Shown here piece by piece: positions 44,926 to 53,528 of a stretch of DNA of 64,000 nt. How positions within the stretch are numbered: position 1 is the stretch's first letter; each line of letters opens with the position of its first letter. A program made the position numbers and the translations under genes. This stretch comes from Synechococcus sp. CS-1328 (GTDB lineage Bacteria > Cyanobacteriota > Cyanobacteriia > PCC-6307 > Cyanobiaceae). The notes beneath the pieces are model-generated. The model was not told the DNA's origin. It did not search any database and worked only from the letters and a program-made list of their open reading frames with translations. The stretch is taken from positions 149,148-213,147 of the forward strand of contig NZ_JAHLYT010000048.1 in NCBI RefSeq assembly GCF_025128095.1. Direction: 5' to 3'.

Positions 44926-45450
44926 TTGTTGATTGTTGTGGCTGCTCCCGCCTCCCCCCTGCTGCGCTGGATCACCGCCGGACTGCTGTTTGCAGCTGCC
45001 GGTCTGGCGATCGTGTTGCCCTTCGTCTCCGCGACCCTGCTCACCATCGGCATCGGTGGTGTGGCGATTGCGGCCGGCATCTCTCAGTTTCTGCGCATCG
45101 GTGGCGTGCCCACCACCCAGGCCAAGCTGCTACGCAGTCTTTCGGGCCTGCTCTATCTGGCCGGTGGCGTGTGGATTCTGTTCTTCCCGGTGAGCAGCGA
45201 AGTGAGTCTCACCCTGTTCGTGGGCTTCCTGCTGGCGTTTGAGGGAGTGATGGAGCTGGCGGCGGCGGCCGGCAGCGCGGCTCCGGCCCGCAGCCTGGTG
45301 CTAGTGGATGGCATCGTCACGGCGATCCTGGGCGTGATGTTGATCGCCGAATGGCCGGCTGACAGCCTCTGGGCGATCGGCACCCTGTTCGGCATCGCCC
45401 TGGCCTTCTCCGGGGTGAACCTGCTCACGGCTGCCCCTGCCGCTGAGTGA
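44926..45450 (+). CDS. HdeD/DUF308-family membrane protein
   Basis: A 174-aa protein with six hydrophobic helices arranged in three pairs. The repeats ITAGLLFAAAGLAIVLPFVSA, LSGLLYLAGGVWILFFPVSS and VDGIVTAILGVMLIAEWPAD show the DUF308 helical-pair pattern. E. coli HdeD is linked to acid resistance; a stress role here is inferred. Start options are TTG 44926, TTG 44929 and GTG 44938. Confidence 0.78.
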   Translation: MLIVVAAPASPLLRWITAGLLFAAAGLAIVLPFVSATLLTIGIGGVAIAAGISQFLRIGGVPTTQAKLLRSLSGLLYLAGGVWILFFPVSSEVSLTLFVGFLLAFEGVMELAAAAGSAAPARSLVLVDGIVTAILGVMLIAEWPADSLWAIGTLFGIALAFSGVNLLTAAPAAE

Positions 45451-45468
45451 GCCAGCGGCCCTGGGCCT

Positions 45469-47433
45469 TCACTCCGCCACAGCGGCTCCTTCGGCGCGGC
45501 GCGGATCCGCGACTCCCAGGCTGCCGCCACCGGCTGCCTGGGGCACCACCTCCACACTGTTGGCCGATCCCATCGCCGCCGCCGCTTCCAACCGATGGCC
45601 CAGCCTCTCGAGCAGACGGCGGGTATCTGGGCTGAATCCCTGCTCCAGGCTGATCTGATCGGGCCAGAGCTGGCTGTGCAACCGCGGTGAGGCCACCGCA
45701 CCGGCGAGGTTGAGCCCGAACACCAGGCGGTTAAGCAGCACCTGCAGAATCGTGGTGATGATGCGGCTGCCGCCGGGTGTTCCCGTGGCTAGCCAGGGTT
45801 GTCCATTGGCGCGGAACACCAGGGTGGGACTCATCGAGCTCAGCGGCCGCCGGCCCGGCGCGATCGCATTGGCCGTCCCCTGCCGCAGCCCGAAGGCATT
45901 GGCCGCACCGGCCAGGGCGGTGAAGTCGTCCATTTCGTTGTTGAGCAGATAGCCGGAGCCCGGCACGCTCACCCCGTTGCCATAGGCGAAGTTGAGCGTG
46001 GTGGTGAGCGCCACCATCCCGCCCTGGGCGTCTGCCACGGACAAGTGGGTGGTGTTGGTTCCCTCCCGGCCCAGGGCTGGTTCGGCCGTCAGCTCCGCCG
46101 CGGGCCGGTGCCGCCGCCGGTCGATGCTGCGCCTCTGGGCGGCGAGGCGAGCCGGATCGAGCAACCGATCCAGGGGCACGTCCACCTGATCGGGATCACC
46201 GAGCAGGGCATTGCGGTCGCGGTAGGCCAGATTCATCGCTTCCACCATCGGGTGGATCGTGGCGGCGCCATTGAGGCCGCTGGCTTCGAGATCCAGCGGT
46301 TCGAGCAGCTTCAGCAGTTGCAGCAGGGTCACGCCGCTGCTGGGGGGCGGCTGGGTCAATACGGTGGCGCCGCGGAACTCGCTGGTGAGCGGCCGCACCA
46401 GCTGGGCTCGATAGGACTGCAGATCGTCGTGGCGGATCAGGCCACCGCGCTGGAGCATCAATGCCACCAGGTTCTCGGCTGCGGGGCCCCGGTAGAAGCC
46501 GCGCTCCCCTTCAGAGGCGATGCGGCGGAGGGTATCCGCCAGGTCCGGCTGAACCAGCAGCTCCCCCGGCGCCAAGGGACTTGGTGGCGCCGTATCGGGC
46601 ACGGCCGAGGTCGGGGCGGATGTCACAAAGAACTGGCGCCGGGAGGTGGGATCGGCCTGCAGCAGCGGAGCTGCGGCGGCGAGGGAATCGCTCAGAACCC
46701 GGCTGACCCGAAAGCCCCCCCTGGCCAACGCGATCGCTGGTGCCAGAACGCTCCGCAGCGGCAGGCGGCCATAGCAGCGCTGGGCCAGGGTCAGGCCCGC
46801 CACCGTGCCGGGCACGCCGGTGCTGAGCAGGCTGCGGGTGGCTCGCTGCCGATCCACCGTGCCATCAGGGCGCAGGAACAGATCGGGCCGGGCCGCCAGT
46901 GGCGCCTTTTCGCGGAAGTTCACCGCCACGGCGGTGCCACCCCCCAGACGAAGCTCGGGATCGCGCTCCAGCGGGCAGCGGCGGCTTGCCGCCGGCGATG
47001 CTCCCGGTAACCACAGCACCAGGAAGCCACCACCGCCGAGGTTGCCGGCCTGGGGCAGAGTCACCGCCAGGGCGAAGGCCGTGGCCACCGCCGCATCCAC
47101 CGCATTGCCCCCGGCCCGCAGGGTCTCGGCACCCACTTCCGAGGCGAGGCGGTCTTGGCTGGCCACCACACCTCTGGGCGACCAGAGCGGATGAAACCGC
47201 TGCTGGCGTTCCTGCAGATCGGCGGCGGCCGGCTGGGGCGAGTCTGGAACTGCAGCTCCTGGCCTGGGCGAATGGTCAAGGGCTGAAGCGGAGCCAAGGG
47301 ATGGGCTCAGAAGGGCCAAGACGCCTGCCGCCGCCAGAACTCCGATCGATGGGCGAATGCCGCCTCGGAGGTGGGATCGGCGGTTGCCGTCTCCGAGGTA
47401 GTGACGGGTGGCAGGCCCGGGCGAGCGGGGCAT
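45469..47433 (-). CDS. ggt: Gamma-glutamyltransferase
   Basis: Periplasmic Ntn-hydrolase that cleaves gamma-glutamyl bonds, e.g. of glutathione. The 654-aa precursor has a probable signal anchor (IGVLAAAGVLALLSPSLGSASA). The large-subunit motif AVDAAVATAFALAVTLPQ is followed by GGGGFLVLW. The nucleophile Thr is in GTNTTHLSVAD, where autoprocessing would occur. The small subunit has LNNEMDDF and RPLSSMSPTLVF, with GTPGGSRIITTILQ for the oxyanion region. The ATG at 47433 overlaps the TGA of the 5-oxoprolinase gene (TGATG), so the products are probably functionally linked through gamma-glutamyl turnover. Confidence 0.93.
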   Translation of the reverse strand: MPRSPGPATRHYLGDGNRRSHLRGGIRPSIGVLAAAGVLALLSPSLGSASALDHSPRPGAAVPDSPQPAAADLQERQQRFHPLWSPRGVVASQDRLASEVGAETLRAGGNAVDAAVATAFALAVTLPQAGNLGGGGFLVLWLPGASPAASRRCPLERDPELRLGGGTAVAVNFREKAPLAARPDLFLRPDGTVDRQRATRSLLSTGVPGTVAGLTLAQRCYGRLPLRSVLAPAIALARGGFRVSRVLSDSLAAAAPLLQADPTSRRQFFVTSAPTSAVPDTAPPSPLAPGELLVQPDLADTLRRIASEGERGFYRGPAAENLVALMLQRGGLIRHDDLQSYRAQLVRPLTSEFRGATVLTQPPPSSGVTLLQLLKLLEPLDLEASGLNGAATIHPMVEAMNLAYRDRNALLGDPDQVDVPLDRLLDPARLAAQRRSIDRRRHRPAAELTAEPALGREGTNTTHLSVADAQGGMVALTTTLNFAYGNGVSVPGSGYLLNNEMDDFTALAGAANAFGLRQGTANAIAPGRRPLSSMSPTLVFRANGQPWLATGTPGGSRIITTILQVLLNRLVFGLNLAGAVASPRLHSQLWPDQISLEQGFSPDTRRLLERLGHRLEAAAAMGSANSVEVVPQAAGGGSLGVADPRRAEGAAVAE

Positions 47434-50400
47434 CAGACGTCTCCCTGCTCCATGGCGCCATAGCCGCCGCCGCCCGGAGTTTCCACCACCAGCCGATCGC
47501 CTGGCTTCACAGCAAGCTCTGCGCAACCCGCCACCATCTCCTGGCTCCCATCGGCACGCCAAAGCCGATCAGCACCGCAGCGACCCGGCTGCCCGCCCGC
47601 CAGGCCGAAGGGCGGCACCCGCCGCGAGCCGCTCAGCAGTGACACGGTCATCGGTTCCAGGAAGCGGAGTTCGCGCACCACCCCATCCCCGCCGGGCCAG
47701 CGGCCGGCACCACCGCTGCCGCGGCGGATCGCAAACCGCTCCAGCAGCACCGGGTAGCGGTCTTCCAGGATTTCCGGATCGGTGAGGCGCGAGTTGGTCA
47801 TGTGGCTCTGCACCGCCGCCGCTCCGGCGAAGCCCCGCCCCTTGCGATCGATGCCGGCGCCGGTGCCGCCACAGATGGTTTCGTAGTACTGGCAGCGGTC
47901 GTTGCCGAAGCTGAGGTTATTCATCGTTCCCTGCGCTGCCGCCATCACGCCCAGGGCGCCGAACAGGGCATTGGCCACCGCCTGGGACGTTTCCACGTTG
48001 CCGGCCACCACCGCGGCGGGCGGCTGCGGATGGAGCAGGCATCCCGGTGGCACCACGATCTCCAGGGGCTCGAAGCAACCCTCGTTGAGCGGAATCTCCT
48101 CACCCACCAGGCAGCGGAACACGTAGAGCACCACGGCCCGGGTCACGGCCAGGGGCGCGTTGGCATTGTCGGGCTGCTGGGGTGAGGTGCCGCTGAAATC
48201 CACCACGGCCCGGCGGGCCTGCCGATCGACCCGAACCGCCACCTGAATCTGGCCGCCGTGATCGAGTTCGACCCTGTGCTGACCGCCCTGCAGGGTCTCC
48301 AGCAGGCGGCGCACCGCCTCTGCAGCATTGGCCTGCACGTGCCCCAGGTAGGCCTGCACCTCCTGCAGCCCCTCCCGCTCGATCAGGCTCCGGAGCTCCT
48401 GCACCCCCAGCTGGTTCGCCGCTACCTGGGCCTGCAGATCGGCCAGCAGCTGGCCGGGGTTGCGCACCGGTGGTGTCGCGCTGCCCAGTCGCTCCTCCCA
48501 CGCTGCTCGATCGAAGCGGCCGCCCGTCAGTACCGGCACGTTCCGCAGTAGCAAGCCCTCCTCGCTGATGCTGCGGCTGAAGGGCGGCATCGATCCCGGT
48601 GTGATGCCCCCCACATCGGCGTGGTGGCCGCGGCAGGCCACGAACAGGACCGGTGCGGCTCCGCCCCCTGCCGCAGGGAACACCGGCGTCACCACGGTGA
48701 TGTCCGGCAGATGGGTGCCACCGTCGTAGGGGTCGTTGCTGGCGATCGCATCGCCGGGGCGCAGGGGCGGCAGGCGACCCTCAGCCACGGCCCGCAGCAG
48801 GCTGAGCACGCTGGCGCCCATCGAGCCCAGATGCACCGGGATGTGGGGGGCATTGGCCACCAGCCGGCCCTGGTGATCAAACAGGGCGCAGGAGAAGTCG
48901 AGCCGCTCGCGGATGTTCACCGACTGGCTGGTCTGCTGCAGGCGCACCCCCATCTGCTCGGCGATGGCGGCGAAGCGGTGGTTGTAGAGCTCCAGACGCA
49001 CTGGATCGGGAGCTGAACTGGGCATTCCCTCGGGGATGGCGGGCGCCGGATAGCCGGCGGCGACTTCCGAACCTTGCGTGGCTGGCGAGGGGAGATCCAT
49101 CGCCTGCAGCAGCAACTCACCCCCGGCCAGGGCCCGGGCCGACCAGCCAGGTTCGAGCACCACCATGCCGGTGGTTTCGGCGATCAGGGCCGGGCCGTTC
49201 AGGTCACTGCCGGCCTTCAGCTGGTGGCGTTGCAGCAGGGGGACGTGGCACCAGCCCTTTGCCGGCAGATAGAGCCGCGCGAGGTCTGTGTCCCGATCAG
49301 GTCCTGGATGGGGCTCCGTTGTTGACTCGGACTCCTCTGGAGGCTGGCCTGGGCCGCTTCGAGCGCGGGCATCCCGACCACTCACCACCTCCAGCTCCAG
49401 CAGCTCCACCATCAGGGGCAGATCAGAGGCGTTCGACTTCTCCAACAACTCCTCCAACGGCTCCTCCGAGGCTTTTCTTGCGCTGGCCGTGCCGCTGGGC
49501 ATGTAGCCGAACCGCCGTTGGTGGGCGGCCATGAAGCTGCGCCGCAGCCCAGCCAGGTCGTTGGGCCAGCCCAGCCGCAGCCCCTGTTCACTGCCAGGCA
49601 GCCGCAGCTCCAGCTGCACCTCCACCGCCAGATCCTCAAGGGAATCGCCAGCGGCCTCGAGCTGGGCCCGGCCCTGGGTCAGCAGCTGCTCCACGTGGCC
49701 GGGCAGTGCCTCAAGCAGGGCGGCATCGAGGGGCTGCCGCAGGTTCCTCTGCAGCAACTGCCGCTGTTCGGCCAGACCCATGCCATAGGCCGACAACACG
49801 CCGGCGAGGGGGTGCAGCAGCACCCGGCGCACCTCCAGGGCCTCCGCCAGACGGCAGGCATGCTGACCGCCGGCACCGCCATAGCAGACCAGCACCGCCT
49901 GGCGGATGTCATGGCCGCGTTGGATCGAGATGCGCCGGATCGCGTCCGCCATCCGCTCGATCGCCACCGCCAGTGCGCCCTCGGCCACTGCTTCGGCCGT
50001 GTAGGCCGTACCCATGCAGGAGGCGCCCATGGCGGCCGCCAGAGCCGCAAATCCTTCCGCGACCACGCCCCGATCGGGGGGCTGGTCGCCATCGACGCCG
50101 AACACCGCCGGGAAGTGCGTCACCTTCAGGCGACCGAGCAGCAGGTTGGCGTCGGTCACCGTGAGGGGGCCGCCGTTGCGATAGCAGGCCGGACCCGGAT
50201 CGGCGCCCGCCGAGCGGGGCCCCACCTGCAGCCGCTCGCCGTCGAAGTGGAGCACCGACCCGCCACCGGAGGCCACCGTGTGGATCGGCAGCCGCGGCGC
50301 CTGCAGCAGCAGGCCGCCGATCTCGGTCTCGGCGCTCCGCTCCCAGGCCAGGGCGCCGCGGCCGGAATCGAAGTGGAACACGTCCGTGGAGGTGCCGCCC

Positions 50401-51275
50401 ATGTCGAAACCCACGATCGGGCTCGACCCCAGCCCCGCCGCCTCGGCCACGCGCACGGCGCCCACCATGCCGCCGGCGGGCCCGGAGAGGATCGTGTCCT
50501 TGGCGAGGAGCTGGCGTGGTGCGGCCAGGCCCCCGCTGGACTGCATCACCCGCAGGCGCGTCGCGGTGCCCAGGGCCGCCTCCACCTGGGCCAGATAGGC
50601 GCCCAGGAGCGGTCCGATGCTGGCCTCGGCCAGGCTGGTCTGGCAGCGGGGCAGCAGCCGTGGCTGCGGGCTGAGCCGATGGGAGAGCACCACAGGATCG
50701 AAGCCGAGCTGCTCCAGCCAGGCCCCCAGCCGCAACTCGTGGTCGGGATTGCGCACGCTGTGGAGCAGGGCCACCGCACAGCCGCGAATGCCCGCTGCCA
50801 GCGCGGCACGCAGCTCCTCGTCCAGCCGCGCATTCAGGCGCAGGGGCCGAAGCTCCGCTCCCGATGCCGTGAGTCGCCCCTCCACGGCGATCACCCGCTC
50901 CAGCAGGGGCTCGGGTCGCACGATGCGCAGCGCGAACAGATCCGGCCGGTGCTGATCCCCGATCCAGGGCAGGTCGCTGAGGCCCTGGTTGATCAGCAGC
51001 ACCGCCGGTTGGCCGCAGCGCTCCAGCAGGGCATTGGTGGCCACGGTGGTGCCCAGACGCACCTCGTCGATCAAGCCGGCGGGGATGGGCGCCTGCTCCG
51101 CCAGCCCTGCCATTTGCCGCAGGGCCCGCACGGCGGGATCGCCATGGCGATGGGGCTGCACCGACAGCACCTTGGAGACGTGCAGCTGGCCCTGGGGATC
51201 GCGGCCCACCACATCGGTGAAGGTGCCACCCCGGTCGATCCAGAACCGCCAGCCGGATGCGGGCTGATGCACCAT
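47433..51275 (-). CDS. 5-oxoprolinase (fused HyuA/HyuB hydantoinase family)
   Basis: ATP-dependent hydrolase that opens 5-oxoproline to glutamate. The 1280-aa chain fuses HyuA (residues about 10-690: WIDRGGTFTDVVGRD, IVGFDMGGTSTDVFHFD, CYGGAGGQHACRLAEAL) and HyuB (about 755-1280: VSVNIRERL-like NIRERLDFSCALFD, ASNDPYDGGTHLPDITVV, GNDRCQYYETICGGTGAG). All nucleotide-binding motifs look intact. The HyuA-HyuB linker contains an extra Ser/Pro/Glu-rich stretch (about 640-690). The gene is 5 bp downstream of the GNAT gene and overlaps ggt, a pairing that fits the gamma-glutamyl cycle. Confidence 0.92.
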   Translation of the reverse strand: MVHQPASGWRFWIDRGGTFTDVVGRDPQGQLHVSKVLSVQPHRHGDPAVRALRQMAGLAEQAPIPAGLIDEVRLGTTVATNALLERCGQPAVLLINQGLSDLPWIGDQHRPDLFALRIVRPEPLLERVIAVEGRLTASGAELRPLRLNARLDEELRAALAAGIRGCAVALLHSVRNPDHELRLGAWLEQLGFDPVVLSHRLSPQPRLLPRCQTSLAEASIGPLLGAYLAQVEAALGTATRLRVMQSSGGLAAPRQLLAKDTILSGPAGGMVGAVRVAEAAGLGSSPIVGFDMGGTSTDVFHFDSGRGALAWERSAETEIGGLLLQAPRLPIHTVASGGGSVLHFDGERLQVGPRSAGADPGPACYRNGGPLTVTDANLLLGRLKVTHFPAVFGVDGDQPPDRGVVAEGFAALAAAMGASCMGTAYTAEAVAEGALAVAIERMADAIRRISIQRGHDIRQAVLVCYGGAGGQHACRLAEALEVRRVLLHPLAGVLSAYGMGLAEQRQLLQRNLRQPLDAALLEALPGHVEQLLTQGRAQLEAAGDSLEDLAVEVQLELRLPGSEQGLRLGWPNDLAGLRRSFMAAHQRRFGYMPSGTASARKASEEPLEELLEKSNASDLPLMVELLELEVVSGRDARARSGPGQPPEESESTTEPHPGPDRDTDLARLYLPAKGWCHVPLLQRHQLKAGSDLNGPALIAETTGMVVLEPGWSARALAGGELLLQAMDLPSPATQGSEVAAGYPAPAIPEGMPSSAPDPVRLELYNHRFAAIAEQMGVRLQQTSQSVNIRERLDFSCALFDHQGRLVANAPHIPVHLGSMGASVLSLLRAVAEGRLPPLRPGDAIASNDPYDGGTHLPDITVVTPVFPAAGGGAAPVLFVACRGHHADVGGITPGSMPPFSRSISEEGLLLRNVPVLTGGRFDRAAWEERLGSATPPVRNPGQLLADLQAQVAANQLGVQELRSLIEREGLQEVQAYLGHVQANAAEAVRRLLETLQGGQHRVELDHGGQIQVAVRVDRQARRAVVDFSGTSPQQPDNANAPLAVTRAVVLYVFRCLVGEEIPLNEGCFEPLEIVVPPGCLLHPQPPAAVVAGNVETSQAVANALFGALGVMAAAQGTMNNLSFGNDRCQYYETICGGTGAGIDRKGRGFAGAAAVQSHMTNSRLTDPEILEDRYPVLLERFAIRRGSGGAGRWPGGDGVVRELRFLEPMTVSLLSGSRRVPPFGLAGGQPGRCGADRLWRADGSQEMVAGCAELAVKPGDRLVVETPGGGGYGAMEQGDV

Positions 51276-51280
51276 GCCGA

Positions 51281-52336
51281 TCACTCCCCCCGGCCGGGGC
51301 CGAGGCGGCGGCCCAGCAGCACATAACTCCTCAGGGGGCGAGCGTAGTGCCGGCTCAGGGCCTGCCCGGCGCCGCCTTCCAGCATCAGCGCATGCACCAC
51401 CCGCCGGAAGCCCCGCTGCAGGGCCGCGGCGTGGGCTTGCTCCAGCAGCAGCCTCCCCAGCCCTGCCCAGGGTCGGCCCGGCAGCACCGCCAGGGTGCGG
51501 ATCACCAGGGTGGTGCCGCTGGCATCGGCGGGATGGGCCAGCAGCAGACCCACCAGCTGCTCGCCGGCGAAGGCCAGCAGGCTGCTGTCGGGATCGACGC
51601 TGGCCAGGCCGCCGTACTGGAGCTGGCAGAAGGTGTCGAGGGGCAGCGGCAGAAACCAGGGCTGCCGCTGGAAGGCCCGATGCAGCAGGCCATGGACCTG
51701 GGGCAGCAGAGCTTGGACCTGTGTCAGCCCGGCCGTCGCTTCGAGCTCCGAGGCTCTGAGGATCCGCAGGGTCTCCAGGCGGGCGGGCCGGCCGCGCCGC
51801 CGCCGCTGGTTGAGGTCGTCGCAGAGAAAGGAGTGGTAGCGCTGCTGCACGTGGAAGCCGCAGGCGCTCAGGGGCGCGATCCATTCGGGGCCGGGCAGGG
51901 GCTCGCCCGCGAAACCTGGCAGCGGGTCACGGGCTCCAACGTCCGGGGCGATTGCCTCGCGGCAGCGGTAGGGCTGCCAGCTGCTGCCGTTCATCGGGGC
52001 CAGCACCTCGGTGCAGCCCTGCGTCTCTAGGCGCCGGCAGGCGTGATCAAGCAGGGTGCGGGCGGCGGCGAGATCGGTTGCGAGATCAGCAGCGAGATCG
52101 GTGGTGGCACCATCGGCGGCGATTTGGTCGATGGGGCTCGGATCAGGGCCAGACAGGGCGCCGATGGTGCCCAGCCGCCCGCCGGCCAGGGCCGGGGTGT
52201 GGCGCAACCAGAGGGTGCAGCGGGCCCGTTCCCGGCCATCCACCACCACCCGCCAGGCCTCGTCGCCGGCCAGGAGAGGGCTGGCAGCCAGGGGATGGGT
52301 GCCAGGCGCTGCAGCAGGGCCGGGATCAAGCGGCAG
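51281..52336 (-). CDS. GNAT-like N-acetyltransferase
   Basis: A protein of up to 351 aa with a C-terminal GNAT fold: LLAFAGEQLVGLLLAHPADA, then VIRTLAVLPGRPWAGLGRLL (the acetyl-CoA loop is RPWAGLG), and a final HALMLEGGAGQALSRHYA. The N-terminal half looks like a second, degenerate GNAT domain. The start is unclear: no ATG, GTG or TTG lies in frame near the DUF3419 stop. Coordinates here assume CTG 52336, and the first GTG run is at about 52249. It carries a 12-bp tandem repeat encoding (A)DLA(A/T)-like units. The substrate is unknown. Confidence 0.65.
   Translation of the reverse strand: MPLDPGPAAAPGTHPLAASPLLAGDEAWRVVVDGRERARCTLWLRHTPALAGGRLGTIGALSGPDPSPIDQIAADGATTDLAADLATDLAAARTLLDHACRRLETQGCTEVLAPMNGSSWQPYRCREAIAPDVGARDPLPGFAGEPLPGPEWIAPLSACGFHVQQRYHSFLCDDLNQRRRRGRPARLETLRILRASELEATAGLTQVQALLPQVHGLLHRAFQRQPWFLPLPLDTFCQLQYGGLASVDPDSSLLAFAGEQLVGLLLAHPADASGTTLVIRTLAVLPGRPWAGLGRLLLEQAHAAALQRGFRRVVHALMLEGGAGQALSRHYARPLRSYVLLGRRLGPGRGE
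52068..52103 (+). repeat. 12-bp tandem repeat inside the GNAT gene
   Basis: Three units of 12 bp beginning gcgagatc (gcgagatcggtt, gcgagatcagca, gcgagatcggtg). They encode DLA-rich quartets on the minus strand in the N-terminal half of the protein. Confidence 0.75.
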
Positions 52337-53528
52337 GACGGCGGCGTTGATCGCAGACCTCCCCGGCCAGGCTCCAGTCCATCCTGGCGTCCGCCACCAC
52401 CAGGCGCTTGTAGAAGAAGACCCGATCGCGCCGGTGCAGCTCCGCCGCCAGGTCCGTCTGGTCCTGCCAGCTTGCCGGCGGCGCCAGGCGGCAGTCGCGG
52501 TCGGCGTGGCGGTTCCAGCAGACCAGGCGGCCGCCGGGAGCCGAACTGCGGCGCAGGGCGCCCAGCAGCTCCGCCGTGGCTCGCGGCGACTGGTAGTCGA
52601 AGAGGTTGCTGAGGTTGAACCGATCGAAGCGCTCGGCTGGCTGGGTCGAGGCCAGGAACGCCTCCAGAGAGGTGGTCTGCAGGCGGAGCGCCGCCAGGTT
52701 GCTACGCACCCGCAGCACCAGCTCGGGCCGCAGGGCCCGGGGCAGATGGGCACCGAAGCGGCCCAAAAGGATCCAGTGCAGGTAGGGATTCTCGGCGGGA
52801 TCCAGGGCGATCAGGGCATGGCGCAGGCGCTCCACCAGGTGCCGGCTCTGGGAGCCCTTGCCGTAGAGCACCTGCTGCGGGCTGGTGCCCAGTCCGCCCA
52901 GCAGGAGGCGCGAGAACACCAGATGGAGCAGCAGCCGCTGGCCGCGGCTCTGCCAGCGGCGCTGGAACCAGGCACTGCGTTCCTCCGGGCTCAGCCCCTG
53001 CAGCAGCGCCTGCCAGCCGGCCGGATCCGCCAGACGGGGCACGATCCAGCGGCGGAAGCGGGCCAGGTAGCGCTCAAAGCGTCCGGCCTGCAGCACCCCC
53101 GCCGCGATCACCTGCGGCTGCTGGTCCCAGAACCGCAGGGAGCCAGCATCGAGGCGCTCGCGGCAGCGCCGGTAGAGCTCCAGCCGGTGGAATCCCACGG
53201 ACGCAGACAGCACCTGCGGCTCTGCGACGGTCAGGTCCCTGGCCGCCGGCTCCTCAGGTTGTTCCCAGGCCCCCAGGAACACCAGCAGTTCGCCCGGATC
53301 CAGGCAGCCGTAGGCCGCGGCCTTGAGGGCAAGCAGGGCGATCTGGGCGGGATGGCGGTCGATGGCGACCACCTGGCTGGCCCCTTCGGCGAGCAGGGCC
53401 AGGCTGTTCTCGCCGCCGGAGGCGATCGAGAGCACGCGGCACCCCTGCAGGGGCGCCAGGGCCTCCACCAGCCGATCGGCATCCTCCCAGCATTGGCCGT
53501 ACAGCAAGCGGGACATCCTTGGCCCCAT
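52326..53528 (-). CDS. DUF3419 (BtaA-like) SAM 3-amino-3-carboxypropyltransferase
   Basis: A 400-aa protein of the DUF3419 family. BtaA, the characterised member, moves the 3-amino-3-carboxypropyl group of SAM to diacylglycerol in betaine-lipid synthesis. Visible: MSRLLYGQCWEDADRLVEAL at the start, the SAM-site LSIASGGENSLALLAEG, VVAIDRHPAQIALLALK, and the C-terminal LSNLFDYQSPRATAELLGAL then CWNRHAD. The BtaB methylase, which would finish a betaine lipid, is absent nearby. Start is ATG 53528, overlapping the dikinase stop (TGATG); ATG 53516 is also possible. Whether the acceptor is a lipid here is inference. Confidence 0.8.
   Translation of the reverse strand: MGPRMSRLLYGQCWEDADRLVEALAPLQGCRVLSIASGGENSLALLAEGASQVVAIDRHPAQIALLALKAAAYGCLDPGELLVFLGAWEQPEEPAARDLTVAEPQVLSASVGFHRLELYRRCRERLDAGSLRFWDQQPQVIAAGVLQAGRFERYLARFRRWIVPRLADPAGWQALLQGLSPEERSAWFQRRWQSRGQRLLLHLVFSRLLLGGLGTSPQQVLYGKGSQSRHLVERLRHALIALDPAENPYLHWILLGRFGAHLPRALRPELVLRVRSNLAALRLQTTSLEAFLASTQPAERFDRFNLSNLFDYQSPRATAELLGALRRSSAPGGRLVCWNRHADRDCRLAPPASWQDQTDLAAELHRRDRVFFYKRLVVADARMDWSLAGEVCDQRRRPAA

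Noticed and set aside
49518..51326. 602-codon plus-strand open frame
   Set aside because: Antisense to the 5-oxoprolinase gene, which has complete HyuA motifs. No motif of its own.
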